DNA of 35,827 bases from Candidatus Dojkabacteria bacterium (GTDB lineage: Bacteria; Patescibacteriota; Dojkabacteria; SC72; T1SED10-24): positions 1 through 35,827 of the forward strand of contig PWFU01000072.1 of NCBI GenBank assembly GCA_003554185.1, in the 5' to 3' direction. The notes under the pieces were generated by a model that was not told the DNA's origin, did not search any database, and saw nothing but the letters and a program-made list of their open reading frames with translations. Numbering within the stretch: position 1 is the stretch's first letter; each line of letters starts with the position of its first letter. This document shows positions 7,675 to 16,031 of the stretch, piece after piece. The position numbers and the translations under genes are program-made.

Positions 7675-9510
7675 ATGACCAAATATTTTGAAATTATAGA
7701 CAAAAATGGATCTGCAAGATTAGGAAATCTAAAGCTTAAACAAAATATCCGTACACCTGCTCTAATTGACACTCCCGGAATTAAAGATTTTGAATCTTTA
7801 TTCATTGATTTAGGATCAATGTGGAATAGTTCAAATGATGAGTTAATTAAAATCATCAAGCACATTCAGGAAAAAGGCAGTTGTGAGAATCTAGTTATTG
7901 TTCCCCACCAAATATTTACGCCTACTGTTGGAAATATAAAATCCTCTTTTTTAGATGATATAAGTAACAGCATACCCATTGGATTGGTGTATGATGGTTA
8001 CAAAAAAGATAACGTAGATATGTACATAATTAGTGGTTCTGGTATATATAGCAAAAATGCAAGACGATTTTTTGAACAAATATTAGAAATAAAAAGTAAC
8101 GTCCCATTTGATACAGCCATTTATGCTCCAGCAGTTGCATTACCACAAAATATAGCAACTCTAACATATTTGGGAGTGGATTTATTTGATTCTACTGCTG
8201 TTTTAATAGCCTCATCTCAGGACATGTATCTAACCACTTATGGTTTTTACGATGTTAATCAATTATCAGAACTTCCATGCATGTGTCAAGATTGTTCCTC
8301 CTTATCCCACCAAAATGTAATGTCAATGACCAGAAAAGAACGATTTTCATTTCTAAAAAAGCATAACATAAACGTGATTAAAGCCGAGTTAGCTAATGTT
8401 AGACAAAAAATAAAAGATGGGTGTCTAAGAGAATATGTTGAAAGCCAGTCAAGTAGTTCTCCATTACTAACATCCCTGTTGAGGCACTCTGACAATAACC
8501 CTACATATATGGAAAAGATTACAGAAATAGTCAGATCTAGAACTTTAATAGCTAATACATCAGACTCATTACATCGAATTGAATTTTCAAGATTTTCACA
8601 GCGAACATTGGATAGATATAGTCCCCCCGATAACAGCGTTTGCTTAATTTTACCTTGTTCTGCAAGAAAGCCATATTCCTTTTCGCAGTCACATCAGAAA
8701 TATATTAAGGCATTAGGTAAATATAGAAAATATATTCATGAGATAATTCTTTCATCGCCACTTGGTGTTATACCAAGAGAATTAGAACTTACTTACCCTG
8801 CGGCACATTATGATATTGCAGTTACTGGACACTGGAGTGAGGACGAGAAAAAAATTGTGGCCGATAGACTATCTAGCTATTTAAAATACAAGTCTGGATC
8901 CAAAAAAATCGTGGCCCATGTAGAGGGAGCCTATAGAGAAATATGTGAAAGAGTATCTTTAGAACTTAACATCGATATAATCTACACAGCGACAGGGAAA
9001 ACAACCTCAAAAGACTCGCTTTCAAACCTGAGAAAAACGGTTTCTTTGTTGTTAGATGAATCGTCTAATTTTAGAAATTTAGAGCCTAGAAAAATGTTAA
9101 AATCTATTGCAGATTATCAGTTTGGATCTAAAATTGGAGAAATATTAGTACCTAATAATTCAATAATCAAAGGCCCTTACCCAAAATACCAAGTATATAT
9201 TGATCAAGATCAAATAGCAACTTTAATTCCACAATATGGGATTCTGGCATTAACAATAGAGGGAGCTAAATTGATTGCTGATGAAAATAAGTATACAGTA
9301 TATATTGATGATTTTATACCTAAAGGATCAATTCTTGTTCCAGGAATAATAAATGTTGACCCTGATATTCGCCCAAAGGATGAAGTGATTGTAAAAGGAC
9401 CAAGAGTAATATGTGTTGGAAGGGCAGTAATGAGTGCTTATGAAATGATGAATTCCTCATATGGAATAGCAGTAGATATTAGACACGTTCAAAAGTTGGA
9501 CAACAGTTAA
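7675..9510 (+). CDS. arcS: Archaeosine synthase ArcS (TGT-related, PUA domain)
   Basis: This 611-residue protein is related to archaeal tRNA-guanine transglycosylase. ArcS converts preQ0 at position 15 of tRNA into the archaeosine precursor, using lysine as the amine donor in the studied enzymes. The N-terminal half (about 1-280) is a TGT-like barrel with LVPHQIFTP-type motifs and a Cys pair CMCQDC. The ArcS-specific motif PCSARKPYS lies at 327-335 and identifies the core domain. A PUA RNA-binding domain closes the protein, with GIINVDPDIRPKDEVIV and VGRA. Length and domain order match ArcS rather than TgtA. The GNAT gene follows after 9 bp. Confidence 0.85.
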   Translation: MTKYFEIIDKNGSARLGNLKLKQNIRTPALIDTPGIKDFESLFIDLGSMWNSSNDELIKIIKHIQEKGSCENLVIVPHQIFTPTVGNIKSSFLDDISNSIPIGLVYDGYKKDNVDMYIISGSGIYSKNARRFFEQILEIKSNVPFDTAIYAPAVALPQNIATLTYLGVDLFDSTAVLIASSQDMYLTTYGFYDVNQLSELPCMCQDCSSLSHQNVMSMTRKERFSFLKKHNINVIKAELANVRQKIKDGCLREYVESQSSSSPLLTSLLRHSDNNPTYMEKITEIVRSRTLIANTSDSLHRIEFSRFSQRTLDRYSPPDNSVCLILPCSARKPYSFSQSHQKYIKALGKYRKYIHEIILSSPLGVIPRELELTYPAAHYDIAVTGHWSEDEKKIVADRLSSYLKYKSGSKKIVAHVEGAYREICERVSLELNIDIIYTATGKTTSKDSLSNLRKTVSLLLDESSNFRNLEPRKMLKSIADYQFGSKIGEILVPNNSIIKGPYPKYQVYIDQDQIATLIPQYGILALTIEGAKLIADENKYTVYIDDFIPKGSILVPGIINVDPDIRPKDEVIVKGPRVICVGRAVMSAYEMMNSSYGIAVDIRHVQKLDNS

Positions 9511-9519
9511 AATAAGACT

Positions 9520-9969
9520 ATGATAATTAGAACTGTAGAACCAAACGATATCAAAGATGTTATTTCAGTTTCAACTGAAGTTTTTGCAAAATGGGATTCT
9601 GATTATTATGTATCATTTTATGAAGTGCCAGAAATTTTTTTTCTGGTAGCAATAGTAGATGAAACTCTTGTGGGTTATATAATAAGTATCCCGCTATCAT
9701 CACATGAACATGTGATACATTCATTGGTTATTTCAAGGGATTTTCAAAATAAAGGATTTGGCACTATGTTGCTGAAATCACTATTCTCAAAATGCAAAAC
9801 CTTTCACGTAAAATATCTAAGTCTTAACGTAAATATCAAAAACAAACCAGCTTATAAACTATATTTAAAGCATGGCTTTGTTCCTTGTTGGATAGAGAAA
9901 TGCTATTATTCAAAATATGAAGATGCAATATATATGAAAAAAATGATAGGTTCCATATACTATTTTTGA
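9520..9969 (+). CDS. GNAT-family N-acetyltransferase
   Basis: This 149-residue single-domain GNAT protein has a clear acetyl-CoA pyrophosphate-binding motif A, SRDFQNKGFGTML (Q-x-x-G-x-G). The downstream motif B region LNVNIKNKPAYKLYLKHGF is of RimI type. RimI-like enzymes acetylate protein N-termini, but many GNATs act on small molecules, so the substrate is open. It follows arcS by 9 bp and is probably co-transcribed with it. I see no ribosome-binding site before the ATG. Confidence 0.8.
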   Translation: MIIRTVEPNDIKDVISVSTEVFAKWDSDYYVSFYEVPEIFFLVAIVDETLVGYIISIPLSSHEHVIHSLVISRDFQNKGFGTMLLKSLFSKCKTFHVKYLSLNVNIKNKPAYKLYLKHGFVPCWIEKCYYSKYEDAIYMKKMIGSIYYF

Positions 9970-10001
9970 TATTGAATAGTAATTAATTTATTTCAAAATC
10001 T

Positions 10002-10298
10002 TTAATTGCTATGTACAATTTCATCTCCTGATTTAGAAGCAAGTTCTTGCATTCTAGAAGTTGTTTGATTAAAGTTTGAGGGTTCATCTTCAGTAATTAT
10101 TGATGCAAGATGATTACCCAGTACAAATATTGCATGCTTATGTTCAGCCTTACTGCGGTGAATATGCATAGGGCTTATTGAAAGGGATTGATATTCTTCA
10201 AATTCGTGTTCTATTCCCTGACTTTCAAAATATCTCTTAATCTGAGCCATTAATGTATGTAATTGAATTAGTTCATCTTTGTGCATGATAATCAACAT
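10002..10298 (-). CDS. UPF0058 family protein
   Basis: This small soluble protein matches the euryarchaeal UPF0058 family. The recognisable core runs MHKDELIQLHTLMAQIKRYFE and continues through SPMHIHRSKAEHKHAIFVLG. It is helical and rich in His and Glu, and no function is established for the family. The conserved start is probably the internal Met at codon 5 (10286, giving 94 residues). However, an AAAGGAT purine run sits directly before the first ATG, so the first few codons are uncertain. It stands alone, with 173 bp separating it from dnaG. Confidence 0.75.
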   Translation of the reverse strand: MLIIMHKDELIQLHTLMAQIKRYFESQGIEHEFEEYQSLSISPMHIHRSKAEHKHAIFVLGNHLASIITEDEPSNFNQTTSRMQELASKSGDEIVHSN

Positions 10299-10458
10299 AT
10301 CCTTTTTTTGTATTAGAATGACTGGAGATTATTAGTTAGTAGAATACTTATTTAAATCAAATAAAACAATTGTTGGCGGAAGATCTTTTCCTATTTATCC
10401 TATATAGCAATTTCTATTTATTCTTTACTAATAATCATTATGTTCCCAGCAGTTGGAG

Positions 10459-10497
10459 TTAGCTCAGATGTTTAGTTAATCAGATTATTTGAGCTAA
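10459..10497. terminator. Inverted repeat at the 3' end of dnaG
   Basis: TTAGCTCA (10459-10466) and TGAGCTAA (10490-10497) are perfect inverted copies around a 23-base loop that includes the dnaG stop codon. A stem-loop at this place could mark or protect the 3' end of the dnaG message. No strong T-run follows on the minus strand, so a terminator role is a guess. Confidence 0.35.
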
Positions 10498-11821
10498 TAA
10501 CATTTACTGTAGTTGGAGTTTTTGCGATATTCCCTACTTTAGCACCTACAAGGTTTTCAATTCCTTTGTCTGCGGCTATATCTAAAATTCTTTGCGTAAT
10601 TACTCCATCAAATATTATACTCTTTATATTACCACTATGTTCTTTAAGTGTGTTCACCAAATCACGTACAGGCATTTCGATAATTATATCTTCTTTATCG
10701 TCAAGTAGCCTTGCAGTAAGAGTCCCTGAAAGATCCGATACGTGAGCATTAAAAGTATCGTTAAGTGCCAAAGCTTGGTTTTTAGATGAAGCTTCTGTAG
10801 GCATCTGGTCTTTTTGTTGATTATCAATTGCCTTTTTTGTTGCTGGCTTTATCGGAGCCTTTACAGGTTTTTTTACAGTTACTGCTTCTCTAGGGTTTCT
10901 TTTACTCACCTTTGCAGAAGAAAGTCTTTTTGTATCTGCTTGCTTTTTTTCTTTCCTTTTAGAACTATCTCCTGCATTTGAAGAATTGTCTCTTAAAGAA
11001 TACATATCAACTGCTTGTTCAGTTGGTACTTTTTGCCTTAGAGCTCTAACAATTTCTCTTTGAACTAAGTCTTCAACTGTTTTACCATCAGGAGCACGTG
11101 CAATATAGTCTATATCAGCTACTTGTAATAGTTCTTTTACAATTAGTTCGCCACCCCTGTCTCCATCAGTAAATGCTGTAACTGTTTTTTTTCGAGTTAG
11201 TTCACTTATTTCAGGTGGAACATTTGTTCCACCGACACAAACAGCATTTTTTATACCATACCTCAACAGATTTAGCACGTCTGCTCTACCTTCTACAACA
11301 ATAATGGCATCTGAGTCAACAACGTTTGGGCCACAAGGAATTTTGTTCTTCCCATAATATTGCATTTCTTCAATTCGAACCGATTCTCTAACCTCATCAC
11401 TGATTTCTTGAGATTCAGGTAGATTCTCATCAAACATTGTAGTTAAAATCAGTTTTGCTCGGTCAACAATATGTTTCCTTTTAGTTGCACGAACATCTTC
11501 AATTTGAGTGATTTCTATTTTTGCATTACATGGACCAACCCTGTCAATTGTTTCCATAGCTGCAGCAAGTATTGAGCTTTCTACTCGATCCAAACTGGAT
11601 GGAATAAATATATTACCTTTAGTTTTTCCAGATTTTGAATTTACAACTACTTCAATTCGACCAATTCTACCAGTTTTTTGCAAATCTCTTAAATCTAAAT
11701 CTGCTCCCAGTAGTCCTTCAGTCTGACCAAAAATAGCGCCAACAATATCAGGTTTTTCTATGACACCATCGGCATTGATTTTCCCATGAATAATATATTT
11801 TGTAGTATCAGTATTTTGCAT
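10472..11821 (-). CDS. dnaG: Archaeal DnaG (TOPRIM primase-like protein)
   Basis: This is the archaeal DnaG homologue, a TOPRIM-domain protein that has primase activity in some archaea and is associated with the exosome. The N-terminal domain has [34 protein letters not shown] in pieces typical of the family. The TOPRIM core shows [12 protein letters not shown], with the conserved Glu, and the FTDGDRGG acidic motif. A low-complexity lysine/serine linker (about residues 285-345) precedes the conserved C-terminal domain. I chose the ATG at 11821 (MQNTDTTKY) by family alignment. The frame extends six codons further upstream to 11839, but those residues are not conserved. The protein is then about 449 residues. 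Confidence 0.93.
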   Translation of the reverse strand: MQNTDTTKYIIHGKINADGVIEKPDIVGAIFGQTEGLLGADLDLRDLQKTGRIGRIEVVVNSKSGKTKGNIFIPSSLDRVESSILAAAMETIDRVGPCNAKIEITQIEDVRATKRKHIVDRAKLILTTMFDENLPESQEISDEVRESVRIEEMQYYGKNKIPCGPNVVDSDAIIVVEGRADVLNLLRYGIKNAVCVGGTNVPPEISELTRKKTVTAFTDGDRGGELIVKELLQVADIDYIARAPDGKTVEDLVQREIVRALRQKVPTEQAVDMYSLRDNSSNAGDSSKRKEKKQADTKRLSSAKVSKRNPREAVTVKKPVKAPIKPATKKAIDNQQKDQMPTEASSKNQALALNDTFNAHVSDLSGTLTARLLDDKEDIIIEMPVRDLVNTLKEHSGNIKSIIFDGVITQRILDIAADKGIENLVGAKVGNIAKTPTTVNVISSNNLIN

Positions 11822-11839
11822 CGGTGGTTCTCTCCACAT

Positions 11840-12449
11840 TAGTTTTAATTACCTAACTACAGAGAACTCACTGCAAATCAAAATTTATTTACATTTTTTA
11901 AGAACTTTTACCAGTAGTAATTCATTAGTGCACCTTCTTTATCTAATAGTCATCAGGTTTCCCCACAAATCACTAATCTTGCTCTTTTGGTGGAGTTTAT
12001 ATCGTTCTCATCTAAATCTAAATGTGTATGTTATATCACCCTTTATCTAGATTTTGGGGTTATTGCTACTCAATTTACCCAATGATACAAGCTTATTATT
12101 TTATTATATCTACAACTATATAATATAACCATTAGGTTCACATATTTTTGTATTAATTATGTCTAAATTATAAGTAACCTCAAGTTCTGTCGTTGTAAAT
12201 TAATTATGTGATTATTTTGATTTTGCTGTGATTCTCAGTAGATAGGATTGTTATATCCATTATTATGAAGTAATCATTTAATTTATGATTACTAATTTAC
12301 TAAGCTTATATTAGAAATAGTTATTTAATAAACTTATGGTTTCTGTGAGTAAGTATAAGTCAAAAAGTCAAAGTTTGAATTGATTATATGGCCTCAAAAT
12401 CACCATTTCAACCACATTTACTTAGGCATTAGGTATTTCTTATTAAGTT
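11840..12449. other. 610-bp AT-rich intergenic region between dnaG and kptA
   Basis: No convincing gene is visible on either strand. The region contains the dnaG promoter side (AT-rich TATA-like element at about 11882-11895). It also has a perfect 9-bp inverted repeat at 12269-12293 and a direct repeat ATTAATTATGT at 12152 and 12199. I looked for tRNA, RNase P, SRP RNA and box C/D motifs and found none I would defend. It remains a candidate for an unrecognised non-coding RNA. Confidence 0.5.
12269..12293. repeat. Perfect 9-bp inverted repeat
   Basis: AGTAATCAT (12269-12277) and ATGATTACT (12285-12293) flank a 7-base loop. It lies about 155 bp beyond the kptA stop codon (kptA is on the minus strand), so it might be a terminator, an operator or part of a small RNA. 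It is AT-rich, so chance is not excluded. Confidence 0.35.
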
Positions 12450-13073
12450 TCATTCATTTGCCATGTAAATATACTTTGTTGGAACTTTTTCCATTAAAGC
12501 AATATCTTTATTTACACCCATTACTGTAATGCCATCATTTCTAGCTTTATTACAATCTATCCCTAAGATAATAGGATTTTCTGTGTGTATTTGAGCCACT
12601 TGATTCGCTTTATCATAAGATGTACTTAGATGAACATAAGTTTGCCTTATAGGAAATATTCCATTTTCAAAAACCATGTCAACTTCTTCTTGGCTCACTC
12701 CATAATATAGTGTTGATAAATTATTGTCTGAATAGTTTAAATCAACATTTACAGAATGGCCGTATCTTGCTCTTATTTTGTTCGAAATGATCTCATATCG
12801 CTGTTTTTCATCGGATTCAACTAATGATATCAACGATTCTTTTTTTGCCCATTTATATCTTTTTTTTGTTGCATCTAAAAAACCATCAAAATCAACCCAT
12901 CCTTCTTTATCCATTGAAAGGCCTACATCATTTGGAAAATGTCGAAGTACACCCGATACAAATTTACCAATGCGTTGCTCTTTTTCACTATCTAGAACGA
13001 ATTTTCCCTTATTTTTACAATATGGGCACACTTCTCCTCTGAAGTAGCCATCATCTGAACATTTGCGAATCAT
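12450..13073 (-). CDS. kptA: RNA 2'-phosphotransferase Tpt1/KptA
   Basis: This enzyme transfers an RNA 2'-phosphate to NAD, giving ADP-ribose cyclic phosphate; in eukaryotes it finishes tRNA splicing. The 207-residue protein has the family core from RIGKFVSGVLRHFP (R44-H45 of the Arg-His-Arg-Arg site) through NKIRARYGHSV (R101, R103) and the NAD-binding part TYVHLSTSYDKA. A short N-terminal extension carries C5, C16 and C19 in a zinc-ribbon-like arrangement (CPYC). The position where I would expect a fourth ligand, three residues after C5, is Asp. It stands alone on the minus strand next to a long gene-free region. Confidence 0.9.
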   Translation of the reverse strand: MIRKCSDDGYFRGEVCPYCKNKGKFVLDSEKEQRIGKFVSGVLRHFPNDVGLSMDKEGWVDFDGFLDATKKRYKWAKKESLISLVESDEKQRYEIISNKIRARYGHSVNVDLNYSDNNLSTLYYGVSQEEVDMVFENGIFPIRQTYVHLSTSYDKANQVAQIHTENPIILGIDCNKARNDGITVMGVNKDIALMEKVPTKYIYMANE

Positions 13074-13264
13074 ACTATTCTTTACCCATATAAGTCTATA
13101 TTAATATATTTTCTCCATTAGCCCAACTCATCACAAAGTTTTAATCAAAAGAATATCACATAACACAACTTGATACATCTTCCTAACTAAAAAGAAAGTG
13201 ATTTAAAAAAGATGGATTCAATACTTGAAATAATAAAAGACTAGTTTCAGATATTGGTGCAAAT

Positions 13265-14401
13265 ATGGAATATCAATCAGAATTAGATAGTATATATAAA
13301 AAAGTTAGTAATCTTTTAACTAAAGATGAATTTATAGAACAAGTAACTGAAAAAGTTAACCAAATGAATGGTCTATGTGATGAAAAAACAGCTGCTATGC
13401 TTGTTGCAAACGACTTAGGTATACATAGTGATGACCAAAATATTGTAAATATATCTGATATTTCATCTAATAACAGTAATGTAAATTTCATGGGAAAAGT
13501 CATCTCAGTATTTGATACTAAAGAATTTCAAAGAAATGACGGTACTAATGGTAAGGTTGGAAATATTATTATTAGTGATTCTACTGGTTCTATTAAGGTA
13601 ACGCTTTGGGACGAAAAAGCTGATTTAATTGATAACAACAGTATCAAAGTAGGCACATGTCTAGTGGGTAATGGATATCCAAAAGAAGGATATAGTGGAC
13701 TGGAGGTTAATATTGGAAATAACAATACAATAAAAGAGGCTTCTGAAGACATTGATATCAATATTAAACATCAGAAAATAAAGGAAATTAAAGATGGAGA
13801 TAAAGATATTAATCTTGTTGGAAAAGTATTAGATAGTTCAGATATCCGTGAATTCAAAAGAAAAGATGGATCTATTGGAAAAGTCTGTAATTTATTGATT
13901 GGCGATGATTCCGGTAAAATCCGTGTGACTTTGTGGGATGAAAAAACTGATTTTTGCAAAGAAATTGATCTAGATAGTTCTTTGGAAATAATTAATGCCT
14001 ATGCCCGTACCAATAATTTTACCAATGAGGTTGAAGTGCAAACTGGCTTTTATGGATTAATAAGGAAAGTGGACAACGATATAGAGTTTAAAGAAAATTT
14101 CAACCTCATTGAAACAATAACTCCAAATCAGGCATGTTCGATCAAAGGCCAGATTTCAGGTTTAGATGATATTAAAGAATTTACACGTAAGGATGGTACA
14201 GAAGATTTGGTTGCTAACATATATGTGTCTGATAGGAGTGGTAGAATCAGGCTTGTATTATGGGGAGACAATGCAAATAAAATCAATGAAATGGATATCG
14301 GTTCAAATATTGAAGTCATAGATGCATATGTAAAAGATGGATTGCGCGATGAAATAGAAGCTCATGTAGGCAATAGAAGTCAAATCTACATACTCAAGTA
14401 A
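13265..14401 (+). CDS. RPA-like single-stranded DNA-binding protein with three OB folds
   Basis: This 378-residue protein is built from three repeated OB folds at about 72-160, 178-270 and 284-378. Each carries the same core: GKV...EF.R.DG...V.N..I.D..G.I.VTLWD, then a hydrophobic end. This is the archaeal RPA1-type architecture. RPA coats single-stranded DNA in replication, repair and recombination. No C-terminal zinc finger is seen, unlike the two-OB-fold paralogues. A GGTG ribosome-binding site lies five bases before the ATG. The N-terminal 60 residues are helical and may carry an interaction surface. Confidence 0.88.
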   Translation: MEYQSELDSIYKKVSNLLTKDEFIEQVTEKVNQMNGLCDEKTAAMLVANDLGIHSDDQNIVNISDISSNNSNVNFMGKVISVFDTKEFQRNDGTNGKVGNIIISDSTGSIKVTLWDEKADLIDNNSIKVGTCLVGNGYPKEGYSGLEVNIGNNNTIKEASEDIDINIKHQKIKEIKDGDKDINLVGKVLDSSDIREFKRKDGSIGKVCNLLIGDDSGKIRVTLWDEKTDFCKEIDLDSSLEIINAYARTNNFTNEVEVQTGFYGLIRKVDNDIEFKENFNLIETITPNQACSIKGQISGLDDIKEFTRKDGTEDLVANIYVSDRSGRIRLVLWGDNANKINEMDIGSNIEVIDAYVKDGLRDEIEAHVGNRSQIYILK

Positions 14402-14445
14402 CAATTTGACAATCCAGTCTTTAACATTATCATCAAAAAAAGAAG

Positions 14446-14455
14446 TTATATATAG
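14446..14455 (+). promoter_or_regulatory. TATA box ahead of the CBS gene array
   Basis: TTATATATAG lies 45 bp after the RPA stop codon. The expected start of transcription is 25 bp downstream, inside the palindrome at 14463-14482. This is the best promoter candidate for the five-gene CBS array. Confidence 0.5.
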
Positions 14456-14462
14456 CATAAAA

Positions 14463-14482
14463 ACCCACATTTACATGTGGGT
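14463..14482. promoter_or_regulatory. Perfect palindrome between TATA box and first CBS gene
   Basis: ACCCACAT (14463-14470) and ATGTGGGT (14475-14482) are perfect inverted copies with a 4-base loop, in otherwise AT-rich DNA. It covers the predicted transcription start. It could be an operator for a dimeric repressor or a hairpin at the very 5' end of the message. Confidence 0.5.
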
Positions 14483-14544
14483 ATGACTAACAAAAAAGAG
14501 TCAGTGCAGATATTTTGGTAAATATAAATAAAGCAGGGATTTAC

Positions 14545-15162
14545 ATGCTTCTTGGAACTGATGATGACGATTTTAAAGAAGATAAAGGTTTTTCTATGAG
14601 AAACTTAGACAAAGGCGTTTCAGTCCACTCAGTGATGTCTAAAAAAATATTTTCTCTAGACACTAATGAGAGCTCTCTAAAAGCTGCTAAAATTATGAAC
14701 GAGCATAATATAGGAAGCATAATAGTAACTAAAAACAGCAATGTTACGGGAATAATAACTGAAAGAGACCTTGTTAAAAAAGTTCTTGCATCTGAATTGA
14801 ATCCTGGTGATGTTACAGTTGAAGAAATGATGTCTTCTCCAATTATTTCAATAAGGCCATCTGCAAGCACTATAGAGGCTGCAAAGGTTATGTTGAAGTT
14901 TAATATTAGAAGACTTGCTGTAATGGAAAATAAAACATTAGTTGGTATAGTTACTGATAGAGATATAATAGCAATAGCGCCTGAATTAGACACTATTTTG
15001 AATAATTTAATTGAGATGAATCGTGAGACTTCAATTGAAAAAGAAGCAGATATTTATACAGGAATATGTACAAATTGTGAATCATTTTCTAGGGATTTAC
15101 AATACTTCAATGGAATGACTATCTGTGAAAGCTGTAGAGATAGTTTAGACTACTATGATTGA
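14545..15162 (+). CDS. CBS-pair protein with C-terminal zinc ribbon
   Basis: This protein of about 205 residues has two CBS repeats ending in GIITERDL and GIVTDRDI. A C-terminal CTNCESF...GMTICESC segment follows, which looks like a one-zinc ribbon (two CxxC pairs). CBS pairs bind adenosine nucleotides or SAM and act as energy or ligand sensors; both repeats keep the T-x-R-D ribose-binding motif. The frame extends to a TTG at 14515, but the ATG at 14545 with GCAGGGA upstream is the better start. It is the first gene of a five-gene array and the only one with a visible effector-like domain. Confidence 0.82.
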   Translation: MLLGTDDDDFKEDKGFSMRNLDKGVSVHSVMSKKIFSLDTNESSLKAAKIMNEHNIGSIIVTKNSNVTGIITERDLVKKVLASELNPGDVTVEEMMSSPIISIRPSASTIEAAKVMLKFNIRRLAVMENKTLVGIVTDRDIIAIAPELDTILNNLIEMNRETSIEKEADIYTGICTNCESFSRDLQYFNGMTICESCRDSLDYYD

Positions 15163-15207
15163 GATCCCTCAATAACAATTTTTATGAACTTTAAAGGAGT
15201 GAGAACA

Positions 15208-15987
15208 GTGAACGTTGAGACTATAATGTCAAAAAATCCTTTATGTGTAAATGATAATGAGTATATTACACATGCAAGGCAACTAATGAGAGATAATTTT
15301 TTAAGAGGGCTCCCCGTTGTGGATGATTCTAATAGGGTATTAGGTATTATTACTGATCAAGACATATTAAATGTAAGAGCCAATAAGTCAAATGTTACGG
15401 TAAAAGGATATACTAGAGAATGTCCTATAATTACACCAGAAATGGATATTCTTAAAGCTTCAAAATTATTACTTAAAGCCAAAGAGAACCGTGTCCCAGT
15501 CGTAACATCTTCTACAGAAAAAAAAATATCAGGAATATTAAGTGATGTTGATATCTTAAAAAATATTCCTGATTCTAAGATACCATCTAAATGTGTCTCT
15601 GAAATAATGACAACAGATGTTATGACTATAAACCCTGAGGAAACTGTAGCTAAGCTTTGGGCTAACATGATTGATTGGAACTATACTGGAGTTCCCGTAG
15701 TAGACAATAAAGGAGAGGTCTATGGTATTGTAACACGTAGGGATATTATCAAATCAGGCCATGCAAGAATTGGTGCAAGTGACACTCATGGTAAAAGCTC
15801 AGGTAACTCTCCAAAAGTAGAAAAAATAATGTCTACACCTTTATACACAATAACTCCAGAAACTAAAATTGAACAGGCAATTGCTAAATTATTAGACAAT
15901 AATATAGGAAGAATATGTGTATCAGAAAAAGATGAGCTTATAGGCATAGTCGATAGGTATGATCTTCTGTTAGCTTGTGTTAAATAA
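15208..15987 (+). CDS. Four-CBS-repeat protein
   Basis: This protein of about 259 residues consists almost entirely of four CBS repeats, ending in GIITDQDIL, GILSDVDIL, GIVTRRDII and GIVDRYDLL. I chose GTG 15208 because a full GGAGTGA ribosome-binding site (15196-15202) lies five bases before it and the protein then begins directly with the CBS signature VNVETIMSKNP. An in-frame ATG at 15184 lies upstream of that site and is less likely. Stand-alone multi-CBS proteins often form rings that bind AMP, ATP or SAM and regulate partners; the ligand here is unknown. It is the second gene of the array. Confidence 0.85.
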   Translation: MNVETIMSKNPLCVNDNEYITHARQLMRDNFLRGLPVVDDSNRVLGIITDQDILNVRANKSNVTVKGYTRECPIITPEMDILKASKLLLKAKENRVPVVTSSTEKKISGILSDVDILKNIPDSKIPSKCVSEIMTTDVMTINPEETVAKLWANMIDWNYTGVPVVDNKGEVYGIVTRRDIIKSGHARIGASDTHGKSSGNSPKVEKIMSTPLYTITPETKIEQAIAKLLDNNIGRICVSEKDELIGIVDRYDLLLACVK

Positions 15988-16031
15988 AAATTGACTTTTA
16001 AGGAAATAATAATTACTTATGGTGATTCAGC

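Noticed and set aside
8286-8495. Small minus-strand frame inside arcS
   Set aside because: It is antisense to a conserved part of ArcS and has no motif or ribosome-binding site.
12152-12209. Direct repeat ATTAATTATGT twice, 47 bp apart, as possible mobile-element trace
   Set aside because: Short AT-only words recur by chance at this base composition, and no terminal repeat or gene accompanies them.
12336-12383. 15-codon mini-frame MVSVSKYKSKSQSLN in the long intergenic region
   Set aside because: It is too short and has no convincing ribosome-binding site; chance frames of this length are common in AT-rich DNA.
11840-12449. A tRNA, RNase P RNA, SRP RNA or box C/D RNA in the long gap
   Set aside because: I looked for TTCRANNC, conserved RNase P and SRP cores and paired C/D boxes and found no complete set. 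Only TGTGATT-like fragments are present.
14541-14993. 150-residue open frame antisense to the first CBS gene
   Set aside because: It is a shadow of a well-supported CBS gene, hydrophobic only because of antisense codon bias, with no start signal.
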